This document shows positions 33,801 to 43,453 of a stretch of 64,000 bases of DNA, in pieces. Both the position numbers and the translations under genes were made by a program. The notes under the pieces are model-generated. The model ran no database searches, was not told the DNA's origin, and was given only the letters and a program-made list of their open reading frames with translations. Source of the stretch: an uncultured Clostridia bacterium (lineage in GTDB: Bacteria; Bacillota; Clostridia; Oscillospirales; Ruminococcaceae); contig CALWNU010000022.1 of the NCBI GenBank assembly GCA_944382905.1, forward strand, positions 1 through 64,000. The letters are read 5' to 3'. Position 1 is the first letter of the stretch; the number at the start of each line of letters is the position of its first letter.

Positions 33801-35978
33801 ATGAAAGACCAGAAAAATAGAAAAAAGCAGAACTTCCGTGCCAAACGGGCCGGGAGGAAACCCGGAAACAAACCGGATTTTGCCAGGGAGATCCGCCGCG
33901 TATTGGAGCGGGCGGGCAGCCGGGGTGCGTCAGTGAAATATTTGCAGGAACAAGCGGGGATCCGCCGCTATCAAAATGAGATGTTTTTGCTGGCACTGGC
34001 CGGGATGGTCCAAGATGGCGCCGTCGCGCAAAAAAAGGATCGGTATTACTGGAAAGGCGCCGCCGAGACGGCGGAAGCCGTGGTGGTCAAGGTCACGGAA
34101 GGGTTCGGCTTTGCCCGGCCGGAGGAAGCGACGGAAGATGTGTTTATCCCGGGCCGATTTTTGCAAGGCGCGTTGCCTGGCGACCGGGTGAAAATTGCGG
34201 TTCGCCGCGGGCGCGGGAACCTGCAGGAAGGAGAAGTACTTTCCTTTTTGGAACAGGCCGACTACCATTTTATCGGCACGTTCCATGTGGAAAACGGCAT
34301 TCCGGTGGTGTATCCGGATACGCAGATGAAAGGGCCGATCCAGGTGGCGAAGCAGCAGACCGGCGGCGCCAAAGAGGGCGACAAGGTTTCCGCCCGGATC
34401 GTTCGGCGGGGGAAACGCCATTTTGATCACCGCGCCGCAGTGACGGCGGTGTTCGGTTCCAGTCAGCTGGCCAGCGTTTGCTGCCAGGCGATTTTGGCGG
34501 ATAACGGCATTGCCCAAGCCTTTCCCGAAGAAGTGTTGCAGCAGGCGCAGCAGATGCAGCAGAAGGGGATCTCCCCCCAGGAGATGGAAGGGCGGCTGGA
34601 TTTGCGCGGGGAAATCATTTTTACCATTGACGGGGCGGATACCAAGGACATCGACGACGCCGTTTCTTTGACCCGCACCCCAACCGGGTGGGAGCTCGGC
34701 GTGCATATTGCCGACGTCAGCCATTACGTCCGGGCCCGGTCGCCTTTGGATGAAGAAGCGTTCCAGCGGGGTACATCGGTCTATTATGCCAATTCGGTGA
34801 TCCCCATGCTGCCCAAGCAACTGTCCAACGGCATTTGTTCGCTTAACCCCCAGGAAGACCGGCTCGCCTTTTCTGCATTGATGCGGTTGGATCAAGATGG
34901 TGGCCTGGTGGATTATCGGTTTTGCAAAACGGTGATCCGCTCCCGGGTGAAGGGCGTATACAGCGAGGTCAACCAGCTCCTGGACAAAACTGCGGACGAA
35001 GAGGTAAAACGCAAATATTATGGGCTGGAACCGACCTTGCAGGATATGAAAGAGTTGGCGTCCCGGCTGGCGCGCCGCCGGTCCGCCCGCGGGAGCCTGG
35101 ACCTGGAATCCACCGAGGCCAAATTCCAGATTGGCGAGGATGGGCGCGTCCAGCAGATCCTGCCGCGGAAAAGCGGGACGGCGGAGCGGATGATCGAAGA
35201 GTTTATGCTGGCGGCAAACGAGGCGGCCGCTTCGTTTGGCCTGACCAGAGCGCTGCCGTTTTTGTTCCGGGTCCATGAGGATCCGCCGGCAGAAAAGCTG
35301 GAGGCCCTGGCGGAAGTTTTGACCCTTTTGGGACTCGACGTTTCCGCGGTCAAACCCGGCGTCCAGCCGGGGCAGCTGCAGCAGATCCTCCAGGCGGTGA
35401 AGGGGACCGACCAGCAAATGCTGGTCAACAGCCAGCTGCTGCGCTCCATGGCCAAAGCAAAATATGAAACGGAAAACAAAGGGCATTTTGGCCTGGTACT
35501 CAAACAGTATGCTCACTTTACCTCGCCGATCCGCCGTTACCCGGATCTGGCGATCCACCGGATCATGAGCGCGTCTTTGGCGGGGATGAGCCAGCAGGAA
35601 GCGCAGCGGCGGTTTTCCACCTTTGCCCGGGAGGCCGCAGCCCATTCCAGCGCGGCGGAGCAGCGGGCCATGACGGTGGAGCGCAGATGCGAGGACGCGT
35701 ACAAAGCGGAGTTTATGGCGGGGCATCTGGGTGAGCGGTATCAGGGAATTGTTTCCGGCGTGATGGAGCGGGGCATTTTCGTCGAGCTGCCCAATACGGT
35801 GGAAGGGATGATCCGGCTTGCGGATATGCCGGGGGATTTCCAGTTCGATGGTAAAATCGAGGCGAAAGATTCCGTCAGCGGGCGCCGGTTCCGGATCGGG
35901 GACCAGGTGATGATCCAGGTGGCGCGGGCGGACGTCTCGTCCGGCGAGGTGGATTTTGTCCTGGCGGAAGAAGTTTGA
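33801..35978 (+). CDS. rnr: Ribonuclease R
   Basis: A 725-residue 3'-5' exoribonuclease of the RNB family that degrades structured RNA. In order: a basic N-terminal tail, winged-helix domain (about 28-75), two cold-shock domains (FGFARPEEATEDVFIPG, about 95-215), the RNB catalytic domain with TIDGADTKDIDDAVSL holding the metal-binding aspartates, FTSPIRRYPDLAIHR, and the C-terminal S1 domain (GIVSGVMERGIFVEL). ATG 33801 follows GAGGAA. In many Firmicutes smpB follows rnr; it does not here. Confidence 0.96.
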   Translation: MKDQKNRKKQNFRAKRAGRKPGNKPDFAREIRRVLERAGSRGASVKYLQEQAGIRRYQNEMFLLALAGMVQDGAVAQKKDRYYWKGAAETAEAVVVKVTEGFGFARPEEATEDVFIPGRFLQGALPGDRVKIAVRRGRGNLQEGEVLSFLEQADYHFIGTFHVENGIPVVYPDTQMKGPIQVAKQQTGGAKEGDKVSARIVRRGKRHFDHRAAVTAVFGSSQLASVCCQAILADNGIAQAFPEEVLQQAQQMQQKGISPQEMEGRLDLRGEIIFTIDGADTKDIDDAVSLTRTPTGWELGVHIADVSHYVRARSPLDEEAFQRGTSVYYANSVIPMLPKQLSNGICSLNPQEDRLAFSALMRLDQDGGLVDYRFCKTVIRSRVKGVYSEVNQLLDKTADEEVKRKYYGLEPTLQDMKELASRLARRRSARGSLDLESTEAKFQIGEDGRVQQILPRKSGTAERMIEEFMLAANEAAASFGLTRALPFLFRVHEDPPAEKLEALAEVLTLLGLDVSAVKPGVQPGQLQQILQAVKGTDQQMLVNSQLLRSMAKAKYETENKGHFGLVLKQYAHFTSPIRRYPDLAIHRIMSASLAGMSQQEAQRRFSTFAREAAAHSSAAEQRAMTVERRCEDAYKAEFMAGHLGERYQGIVSGVMERGIFVELPNTVEGMIRLADMPGDFQFDGKIEAKDSVSGRRFRIGDQVMIQVARADVSSGEVDFVLAEEV

Positions 35979-35987
35979 TCCAAAGAA

Positions 35988-36013
35988 AAAAGGCTGGGGG
36001 TTCCCAGCCTTTT
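35988..36013. terminator. Bidirectional terminator between rnr and the small minus-strand gene
   Basis: AAAAGGCTGGG pairs with CCCAGCCTTTT (about 35988-35998 and 36003-36013), with an A-run and T-run at the two sides. It serves rnr and the convergent small gene. Confidence 0.8.
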
Positions 36014-36215
36014 ACTGCATCAGGGGAGGATCCTGCCGGATTGCCGTGCCGCAGGGAGGGTTGGTGCTTCCCAGGAATCCTTCCTTGTGTGCGCATTGGT
36101 CGCTTTGCAGGCATTGTTCCCGGCGGACGCCGTCGTTGTCCCACCAGATTTCCACAGGCACGTTCTGCTGTTTGGCCGCGCAGTAGCGCTGCCCGATGGT
36201 GCCGAAGTTCTTCAT
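36012..36215 (-). CDS. Small Cys-containing protein, function unknown
   Basis: A 67-residue protein beginning MKNFGTIGQRYCAAKQQNV. The ATG ending at 36215 is preceded by GGGGGG at about seven bases; another ATG five codons earlier overlaps that run. It has four cysteines (RYCAA, EQCLQSDQC, NPPCG) that could hold a metal, and a WWDNDGVRREQ centre. Its convergent position and shared terminator with rnr support a real unit. I do not recognise a named family; similar short proteins occur as hypotheticals in clostridial genomes. Confidence 0.6.
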   Translation of the reverse strand: MKNFGTIGQRYCAAKQQNVPVEIWWDNDGVRREQCLQSDQCAHKEGFLGSTNPPCGTAIRQDPPLMQ

Positions 36216-36349
36216 ATCATTGCCCCCCATTGGATTTTGTCCCTAGTATGCGCAAAAATTTGCCGGATAACCGTGGGGCGGATCGTATAAAAAATGGCAT
36301 ATCCGACCAAGCTTTCTGCATAAACTTTTGTAGAAAGGCGGAAACGGCG

Positions 36350-36640
36350 ATGGAGGGAATCCGAAAAAATATCAAACGGCTGCTGGCCAAGGAAAACGAT
36401 CAGCAGGCAGCGGTGGAACAGTACCGCGGCCTCTTGCGGGATCTGGAACGGCTGCGTGCGCAGATCGAGCAGGTTGATTCCAATTTCAATATGGCGACGG
36501 ATGAGGACCTGGTGGAAAGCTATATCTATGAATCGAACGCGCTGGCGGCCCGCTATCGGTTCCTTCTGCGGGAAGCCAAAGAACGAAAATCCAGGCTGGA
36601 AAGCGATCTTCCTTCCCAGCCGGTATCGTTGTGGGAGTGA
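36350..36640 (+). CDS. yaaL: YaaL family (DUF2508) protein
   Basis: A 96-residue, largely helical protein. The family signature is the C-terminal ESYIYESNALAARYRFLLRE followed by AKERKSRLE, matching the KYFFLLREAKKR region of Bacillus YaaL. Function is unknown. In Bacillus subtilis yaaL lies directly before bofA, and the same pair is kept here, with overlapping or nearly overlapping ends. ATG 36350 has AAAGG some ten bases before it. Confidence 0.85.
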   Translation: MEGIRKNIKRLLAKENDQQAAVEQYRGLLRDLERLRAQIEQVDSNFNMATDEDLVESYIYESNALAARYRFLLREAKERKSRLESDLPSQPVSLWE

Positions 36641-36645
36641 AAGTA

Positions 36646-36891
36646 ATGCTGATGATCATTGCAGGCGGCTTGGCGCTGCTGATGTGTTTTGTGTTTCTTT
36701 GGACGGGAAAACCGGTCCGCAGCCTGCTGTCCAGCGCATTTGGCGGCGCAGCGGCCTTTTTCCTTTTGAATCTGGCGTCCGGGCTAACTGGCGTGGCGTT
36801 GTCGCTGAACCTTTTTTCCGCGGCGTCCGCATTGTTTCTGGGCGCGCCGGGCATCTGCTCGCTGTGGATTTTGCAATTTTTCTGGCGGTGA
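36646..36891 (+). CDS. bofA: BofA-like inhibitor of pro-sigma-K processing
   Basis: An ~81-residue membrane protein; Bacillus BofA has 87. ATG 36646 has GGGAG nine bases before it, but GTG 36631 or 36637 would also serve and would overlap yaaL. Two hydrophobic segments (about 2-22 and 36-80) are joined by GKPVRSLLSSAFGGAAAFF, and the C-terminal LNLFSAASALFLGAPGICSLW carries the family's small-residue, Gly-Pro-Gly motif. In sporulating cells BofA holds the SpoIVFB protease inactive until late mother-cell stages. Its presence beside yaaL suggests that the organism or its ancestor forms spores. Confidence 0.82.
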   Translation: MLMIIAGGLALLMCFVFLWTGKPVRSLLSSAFGGAAAFFLLNLASGLTGVALSLNLFSAASALFLGAPGICSLWILQFFWR

Positions 36892-36910
36892 CCAGAGATT
36901 GGCGCGCAAA

Positions 36911-36942
36911 AAAACCCTGTCTCATGATAGGCAGGGTTTTTT
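36911..36942 (+). terminator. Terminator of yaaL-bofA
   Basis: AAAACCCTGTC pairs with GGCAGGGTTTT (36911-36921 with 36930-36940, one G-U pair), ending in six Ts. It lies just before the 3' end of the convergent rnpB gene and may also end that transcript. Confidence 0.8.
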
Positions 36943-36951
36943 GATGTTTCA

Positions 36952-37300
36952 GCGACCAGGCGTGTAAGCCGAGTTCTGTTTCAAACAGCAATCTTTCTAG
37001 GCCTTTTGTCGCCAAAAGGCTCAAGCCACCTAGGTGAGGCCCGCCGGGCAAGCGGATTGGTGCCTCGTTGCGGTGTTGCTTCGGATAGGGTTTACATAGC
37101 CGCATAGTCTCCTATACGCTGGTGAGCTCTTACCTCGCCGTTCCATCCTTGCCGCCTAGTAAGACGGCGGTTTCTTTCTGTTGCACTTTCCCTAGAGTCG
37201 CCTCCGGCTGCCGTTAGCAGCTATCCTTGCCCTGTGAAGCCCGGACTTTCCTCATGCACGGCCTTTCGGCGCTGTACACGCTGCTGTTCCGCCTGCTCGC
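36952..37300 (-). ncRNA. rnpB: RNase P RNA (bacterial type A)
   Basis: The catalytic RNA that matures the 5' ends of tRNAs. Read on the minus strand it starts GCGAGCAGGCGG and ends GCCTGGTCGC, whose ends pair as P1. The conserved blocks are present: GAGGAAAGTCCGGGCTTCAC (37237-37256 region), the CR-II/III part AGGGTTTACATAG complement, GGCAACGAGGCACCAATCC-type P8-P10 region and the AACAGAACTCGGCTTACA 3' block with ACAGAA. The layout of P12/P13 and the GGCTT-AAGCC elements fits type A. Ends are inferred from P1 pairing and may shift by a few bases. Confidence 0.97.
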
Positions 37301-37319
37301 AAAGAAAAACCAATGTATT

Positions 37320-37835
37320 TTATTGCTGCAGCGGCATGCCGCGCCCGTCGACGCTGATGCTGCCGGTCAGCAGGAGGATGCCCTCAATGAATCCCCAGAT
37401 GCCCGAGACAAAGCTTAAAATGCCGCAGGACAGCAGCGTCAGGCACAGCTGGATGACCGCTTTGGTCGTGTAGCCGAGATAAAAATTATGTACCCCGAAC
37501 GCGCCGAGAAAAATCCCCAGCAGGCCGGCGGCCATTTTGGATTTGAGCGGAGCGCCCATCGGCGGGTAGGGCTGCTGCGGCTGCTGCTGCGCATACCCTT
37601 GGTTGGCCTGATAGTTTTGATCCGAGAACGAATAAGACGGCCCGGCATTTTGATAGGCCTGCTGCGACTGCTCCGGGGCGAACTGGCACCCGCAATTAGA
37701 ACAGAAAACCGCGCCGGGATGAGATTCTGCGCCGCAGTTGGCGCAGTAATTGCTGCCGGAACCGGCAGAAACGCCACAAGACGGACAAACTGGCGCATCG
37801 GAATTCATTTCCGCGCCGCATTGTCTACAATACAT
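37320..37835 (-). CDS. Zinc-ribbon and TM2 domain protein
   Basis: A 171-residue protein starting MYCRQCGAEMNSDAPVCPSC at the ATG ending at 37835, with AAGGAGGGG upstream. Two zinc ribbons lie in residues 1-60 (CRQCG...CPSCG and CANCG...CSNCG). A Gln/Pro/Tyr-rich linker (about 62-105) leads to a TM2 domain (about 108-165) with two membrane helices around LGAFGVHNFYLGYTTKAVIQL. The role is unknown; such proteins are common in clostridia. It lies 19 bases upstream of rnpB in the same direction, so the rnpB promoter must be near or within its last codons. Confidence 0.88.
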   Translation of the reverse strand: MYCRQCGAEMNSDAPVCPSCGVSAGSGSNYCANCGAESHPGAVFCSNCGCQFAPEQSQQAYQNAGPSYSFSDQNYQANQGYAQQQPQQPYPPMGAPLKSKMAAGLLGIFLGAFGVHNFYLGYTTKAVIQLCLTLLSCGILSFVSGIWGFIEGILLLTGSISVDGRGMPLQQ

Positions 37836-37900
37836 AGAAACCCCTCCTTCTACAGGTAAAACGACGAATAGGGCCATCCCCCTTCATCTGCTTTTACCAT

Positions 37901-37930
37901 ATCATATTTTTCCGCTTTTGACTAGCCCAA
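37901..37930 (-). promoter_or_regulatory. Probable promoter of the zinc-ribbon/TM2 gene
   Basis: On the minus strand: TTGGGC (complement of 37925-37930), 18-base spacer, TATGAT (complement of 37901-37906). Confidence 0.5.
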
Positions 37931-38012
37931 TTGAAAAGAAAAGCTTGGAAAGACCCTAAATCCGGCGAAAAAGGTTGGTTTGAAAGGATTTTTGAAACTC
38001 TTCAAAAAAAAC

Positions 38013-38040
38013 TTGCAAAATTTGACGGGAACGATATAAT
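38013..38040 (+). promoter_or_regulatory. Promoter of gdhA
   Basis: TTGCAA (38013-38018), 16-base spacer, TATAAT (38035-38040). The ATG follows 63 bases later. Confidence 0.75.
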
Positions 38041-38079
38041 GGATACATGAATATTGTTGTGCATGTGTTCAAAAAATGA

Positions 38080-39456
<1,377 letters not shown>

Positions 39457-39515
39457 GCAGGCATGCAAAAGGCGGCGCCGTACCTGCTTGTCCGGCAAGG
39501 GGATTCCCTTGCTTT

Positions 39516-39540
39516 GCAGGGCGGCGCCGCCCTGCTTTTG
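39516..39540 (+). terminator. Palindromic terminator after gdhA
   Basis: A perfect 20-bp palindrome at 39516-39535 followed by TTTT. The stretch before it repeats a related GGCGGCGCCG block (39472-39481) and a GCAAGGG/CCCTTGC hairpin (39495-39512), so alternative foldings are possible. Confidence 0.65.
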
Positions 39541-39600
39541 GCCGCGCGGCGGAATGGGCCGGAAAAGGGCGCCGGGGATTTTATTGGGAAAGCTCTTGTA

Positions 39601-39629
39601 TTGTGCGCGTTAAAGTGCTAAAATACAAT
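39601..39629 (+). promoter_or_regulatory. Promoter of ilvE
   Basis: TTGTGC (39601-39606), 17-base spacer, TACAAT (39624-39629). The leader is only about 48 nt, too short for a T-box. Confidence 0.7.
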
Positions 39630-39683
39630 TTATATTTAGGCCCTCGTAAAAAGGGAAAATCATCAAAAAAGGTGTGAATAAAA

Positions 39684-40757
39684 ATGAGCAACATTCAAGT
39701 GGTTCATACCACAACGCCGAAACAGAAACCTCAGGACGAAACCAAATTGGGATTTGGCGCCGTTACGACGGATCATATGTTTGTCATGGATTATACGGAA
39801 GGCAAGGGATGGCATGATCCGAGAATCGTACCATATGGCCCCATTGAACTGGATCCTTTTGCCAAATGCCTGCATTATGGCCAGGAAGTGTTTGAGGGGC
39901 TGAAGGCTTACCGCGGGGATCAAGGGCAGATCTTGCTGTTCCGGCCGGAAGAAAACTTTAAGCGGATCAATCGTTCCAATGACCGGATGTGCATCCCCAA
40001 ATTGGACGAGGAACTTTGCCTGGAAGCGCTCAAACAGCTGGTGGAGCTGGATAAGGATTGGGTGCCCCACACAGCGGGAACTTCGTTGTATATCCGTCCG
40101 TTTATCATTGCCACCGAACCGAAACTGGGGACGGATTCTTCTCAGACCTACCTGTTTTTGATTGTCCTGTCGCCGTCTGGCGCGTATTATCCCCAGGGGT
40201 TCAACCCGGTAAAAATTTATGTGGAAACGAAATACGTCCGCGCCGTCCGCGGCGGGATGGGCGAAGCCAAGACCGGCGGCAACTATGCCTGCTCGCTCAA
40301 AGGGCAGGAAGTGGCCCACGAACAAGGGTATTCCCAGGTTTTGTGGCTGGATGGCGTGGAACGCAAATACATTGAGGAAGTCGGCGCAATGAACGTCTTC
40401 TTCGTCATTGACGATGAGATTGTCACCCCCATGCTCACCGGTAGCATCCTGCCTGGGATCACCCGCAAATCCTGTATCGAACTGCTCAAACAGTGGGGAT
40501 ATCGGGTAAGCGAGCGGCGCCTGTCGGTGGATGAACTGCTGCAGGCCGGAAAAGACGGCCGGCTGAAAGAGGCGTTCGGAAGCGGTACGGCGGCGGTCAT
40601 CTCCCCCATCGGGGAATTGAAAATCGACGACCATGTCCTGGTGCTCAACGACGGGAAAATCGGTCCGATCTCGCAGAAACTCTACGATCAGCTGACCGGC
40701 ATTCAGTGGGGCCGCGTTCCCGGTCCTGCGGGCTGGAGCGTCAAGGTCTGCGATTAG
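39684..40757 (+). CDS. ilvE: Branched-chain amino acid aminotransferase
   Basis: A 357-residue fold-type IV PLP enzyme that interconverts Leu, Ile and Val with their 2-oxo acids using glutamate/2-oxoglutarate. The PLP-binding Lys196 is in GEAKTGGNYACS; other marks are LHYGQEVFEGLKAYRG, FRPEENFKRINRSNDRMCIP, the EVGAMNVFFVIDD region and FGSGTAAVISPIG. The subgroup is the long eukaryote-like (BCAT type II) form. It has its own promoter and terminator. Neighbouring gdhA supplies glutamate, the amino donor. Confidence 0.96.
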   Translation: MSNIQVVHTTTPKQKPQDETKLGFGAVTTDHMFVMDYTEGKGWHDPRIVPYGPIELDPFAKCLHYGQEVFEGLKAYRGDQGQILLFRPEENFKRINRSNDRMCIPKLDEELCLEALKQLVELDKDWVPHTAGTSLYIRPFIIATEPKLGTDSSQTYLFLIVLSPSGAYYPQGFNPVKIYVETKYVRAVRGGMGEAKTGGNYACSLKGQEVAHEQGYSQVLWLDGVERKYIEEVGAMNVFFVIDDEIVTPMLTGSILPGITRKSCIELLKQWGYRVSERRLSVDELLQAGKDGRLKEAFGSGTAAVISPIGELKIDDHVLVLNDGKIGPISQKLYDQLTGIQWGRVPGPAGWSVKVCD

Positions 40758-40780
40758 TTGCACTGGATCAAAACAGAGAA

Positions 40781-40808
40781 AAGGCGGCTGTTGTCAGCCG
40801 CCTTTTTT
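40781..40808 (+). terminator. Terminator of ilvE
   Basis: A 10-bp stem (40781-40790 with 40795-40804) and a T-run to 40808. Confidence 0.9.
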
Positions 40809-40844
40809 GCTCTGTTCTCTAGCAAAAGGAGGAGGGAATTTTTC

Positions 40845-41744
40845 TTGCGGGAACTTTCTTTTGTTGTGCCCGCGGCGTTTGACGGCTGCACGCTCAACGA
40901 TTTTCTCCGCCGGGGAAAAGGCGTATCCTACCGGATGATCAAAACTGCAAAGCAGCAAACGCCGCCGCTGGGCCTGTTTTGCAACGGGGCCCATATTCGT
41001 ACAGTCGATCCTGTCCGGCAAGGAGATGTGGTATCCCTGCGCTGGGAAGAAGAGGAAAACCAGATGTCCTTTTCTTCCGTACAGGTCCCGGTGCTATATG
41101 AGGATGCATCATTGGTGGTATTCAATAAGCCCTGGAATATGCCGTGCCATCCGTCCCGCCGGCACCAGGCCGATACGCTGGGCAATGTGTTTGCGGCACG
41201 TTGCGCACAACAGGGCCGTATGCTGCCGTTTCGTCCGGTGAACCGGCTGGACAAGGATACGACGGGGATTGTGGTAGTGGCGAAAGACCCGTATGTTGCC
41301 GGCTGCCTGGCCGGTAAAATCGAAAAGGAATATCTGGGAATCCTGTGCGGCTGCCCGCCGCAAACAAGCGGTACGGTAGACGCGCCTATCCGGCGGGTGG
41401 ACCCGGTCCGCATCCTGCGGCAGGTTTCTCCAGACGGCCAGCGGGCAGTGACGCACTATACGGTATTGGCCAGTGGGCAAGGGTACAGCCTGGCCAGATT
41501 CCGGTTGGAAACCGGCCGGACCCATCAAATCCGGGTGCATATGTCCTATCTGGGCTATCCGCTAGCAGGAGACGCCTGGTATGGCGGGTCTTGTGATTTG
41601 ATCGGCCATCAAGCGCTGCATTGCGCCAGCTGCACCTTTTCCCATCCGGTGACCGGAGCGGAAATCCGGCTTTCGGCCCCTTTGTGGGAATCGTTTAAAA
41701 ATACAATGGAAAATGCATATATATTCTACAAGAATGAACAATAA
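40845..41744 (+). CDS. RluA-family pseudouridine synthase
   Basis: A 299-residue enzyme that isomerises uridine in rRNA or tRNA. TTG 40845 is chosen because AAAGGAGGAGG lies ten bases upstream, after the ilvE terminator; the longer frame from 40758 runs through that terminator. An S4-like N-terminal part (about 5-80) precedes the catalytic domain with NRLDKDTTGIVVVAK (nucleophile Asp136), YLGILCG and RLETGRTHQIRVHMSYLGYP. The family members RluD, RluC and RluA cannot be told apart with certainty here; the S4 region favours the RluD/RluC group. Confidence 0.93.
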   Translation: MRELSFVVPAAFDGCTLNDFLRRGKGVSYRMIKTAKQQTPPLGLFCNGAHIRTVDPVRQGDVVSLRWEEEENQMSFSSVQVPVLYEDASLVVFNKPWNMPCHPSRRHQADTLGNVFAARCAQQGRMLPFRPVNRLDKDTTGIVVVAKDPYVAGCLAGKIEKEYLGILCGCPPQTSGTVDAPIRRVDPVRILRQVSPDGQRAVTHYTVLASGQGYSLARFRLETGRTHQIRVHMSYLGYPLAGDAWYGGSCDLIGHQALHCASCTFSHPVTGAEIRLSAPLWESFKNTMENAYIFYKNEQ

Positions 41745-41766
41745 TAAATAAAATTTCAAAAAATAC

Positions 41767-41795
41767 TTGATTTTCTGAAATTTTATGCATATAAT
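41767..41795 (+). promoter_or_regulatory. Promoter of the amino-acid ABC transporter
   Basis: TTGATT (41767-41772), 17-base spacer, TATAAT (41790-41795), in an AT-rich stretch, followed by a 38-base leader. Confidence 0.75.
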
Positions 41796-41833
41796 GGCAA
41801 CATACTGATTCACAAGATAGGAGGCGAAGTCAC

Positions 41834-42679
41834 ATGAAAAAAGTATGTTCCATTTTTTTGGCGGCGCTGATGCTGCTGAGCTTGGCAGCCTGTAACGGGA
41901 CGACCAATTCCTCCGCGCCTTCCGCATCCACTTCCAGCCAGGCGGATGCCTCTTCTTCCCAGGGATCTGATTCCACCTCCGAGGAAAAGCCGGAGCTGAC
42001 CACCGTGACCCCGGGTAAGCTGACTATGTCCACCGACGCGGGATTCGCCCCTTATGAATATGTCGAAGGGGAACAGGTCGTCGGGATTGACGCGGACATC
42101 GCCCAGGCCATTGCCGATTATTACGGGCTGGAGCTGGTGATCCAGGATATGGACTTTACCAATGCGCTGCTGGCGCCGCAAAACGGGACGGCGGATTTCG
42201 TAGCCGCCGGGGTGTCCATTACGGAAGAGCGTTTGGAGACCATGGATTTTACCATCGAGTATGCAGAATCCGACCAGGTGATTTTGGTCCGGAAAGGCTA
42301 TACTGACATTCAAAGCGAGGAAGATCTGGCCAACGTGAAAATTGGCGTGCAGCAGTCCACCACGGCGGACCTGTATTGCCAGGATATGGGCTATGAGCAG
42401 GTCAACGAGTATAAACAGAACCTGGTAGCGGCGGAAGATATGAAAAATGGGCAGATCGACTGCATGATTCTGGATAACATGCCGGCGGAGGCGATTTTAA
42501 ACCAGAATCAGGACGAATTGGAGATCCTGGACCTGGTGCTGTTCACCGACGTATACGCCATGGCGGTGAAAAAAGGCAACACGGAGATGGCAGAGGCGCT
42601 GAACGTGGTGCTGCAGCAGCTGATTGACGACGGAAAAATCGAGGAATTTACCCAAAAGCATATGGAAGCGTCGATGTAA
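41834..42679 (+). CDS. Amino-acid ABC transporter substrate-binding lipoprotein
   Basis: A 281-residue extracellular lipoprotein. The signal peptide ends with the lipobox SLAAC (Cys20 by position) and is followed by a Ser/Thr/Glu-rich linker (about 21-55). The mature part is an SBP_bac_3 fold with LTMSTDAGFAPYEYVEGEQV, GIDADIAQAIADYYG, the DFVAAGVSITEERLETMDFT loop and VGIQQST-like KIGVQQSTTADLY. It binds a polar amino acid for the permease and ATPase genes that follow. The exact substrate (Gln, His, Arg or Cys) cannot be settled by eye. Confidence 0.94.
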   Translation: MKKVCSIFLAALMLLSLAACNGTTNSSAPSASTSSQADASSSQGSDSTSEEKPELTTVTPGKLTMSTDAGFAPYEYVEGEQVVGIDADIAQAIADYYGLELVIQDMDFTNALLAPQNGTADFVAAGVSITEERLETMDFTIEYAESDQVILVRKGYTDIQSEEDLANVKIGVQQSTTADLYCQDMGYEQVNEYKQNLVAAEDMKNGQIDCMILDNMPAEAILNQNQDELEILDLVLFTDVYAMAVKKGNTEMAEALNVVLQQLIDDGKIEEFTQKHMEASM

Positions 42680-42754
42680 CCGAATCATCGCAGGATGCAA
42701 GGGGGCACTTGCTCCCTTGCATTGTCATATGGGAGCAAAAAGGGGAGTGACAGT

Positions 42755-43453
42755 TTGGATTGGCTGCAAAAGATCGGATATCATCTGTACCGCACCTTTG
42801 TGGAAAAGGATCGGTACATGGCGTTTCTCAAGGGGATTGGCACAACGTTGGAAATTTCGTTTTTCGCGGTGCTTTTGGGGACCGCCATCGGCATACTCGT
42901 CGCGGTGGTAAAGCATATGGCGAAAAACCATCGTTTTCTGCATCCGCTGGAATGGCTGCTGGACGCCTATGTGCTGGTGGTCCGGGGGACGCCGGTGTAT
43001 GTGCAACTGCTGATTTTGAATACGGTGGTGTTCGCATCGGTGCAAAACAAGATCCTAGTTGCCGTCATCACGTTTGGAATCAACTCCGGGGCCTATGTGG
43101 CGGAAATCATCCGCGCTGGAATTAACTCAGTGGACAAGGGCCAGTTTGAAGCGGGCAATTCGCTGGGCCTGCGCGACGGCACGGTGATGCGTTTGATCGT
43201 CCTGCCCCAGGCGGTACGCAATATTTTGCCGGCCTTGGGCAATGAGTTTGTCACGCTGGTGAAAGAAACTTCCATCGCCGGTACGATGGCGGTCAACGAT
43301 TTGACCAAAGCGGCGGAGCGGGTCGGCGGCGCGACCTACGATTTGTATACGCCGCTGCTGTCCATCGCCGTGATCTATTTTGTCATGGTATTCGGCATGA
43401 CACGGCTGCTCAACTGGTTCGAAAGGAGGCTGGCAAAGAGTGATAACCGTTAA
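42755..43453 (+). CDS. Amino-acid ABC transporter permease
   Basis: A 232-residue HisM/GlnP-type permease. TTG 42755 is chosen, with AAGGGGAG about eight bases before it; a longer open frame from 42695 lacks a site. Four to five hydrophobic helices occur (around 30-55, 70-95, 100-125, 165-190, 200-225). The cytoplasmic EAA loop is [20 protein letters not shown], which docks with the ATPase. It overlaps the ATPase gene by 14 bases. Only one permease is encoded, so it probably acts as a homodimer. Confidence 0.93.
   Translation: MDWLQKIGYHLYRTFVEKDRYMAFLKGIGTTLEISFFAVLLGTAIGILVAVVKHMAKNHRFLHPLEWLLDAYVLVVRGTPVYVQLLILNTVVFASVQNKILVAVITFGINSGAYVAEIIRAGINSVDKGQFEAGNSLGLRDGTVMRLIVLPQAVRNILPALGNEFVTLVKETSIAGTMAVNDLTKAAERVGGATYDLYTPLLSIAVIYFVMVFGMTRLLNWFERRLAKSDNR

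Noticed and set aside
33930-35726. 598-residue open frame on the minus strand
   Set aside because: It is the antisense shadow of RNase R in GC-rich DNA. The RNase R domains are complete on the plus strand.
39630-39683. A T-box or attenuator for ilvE
   Set aside because: Only about 50 bases separate the promoter from the start codon and no T-box sequence is present.
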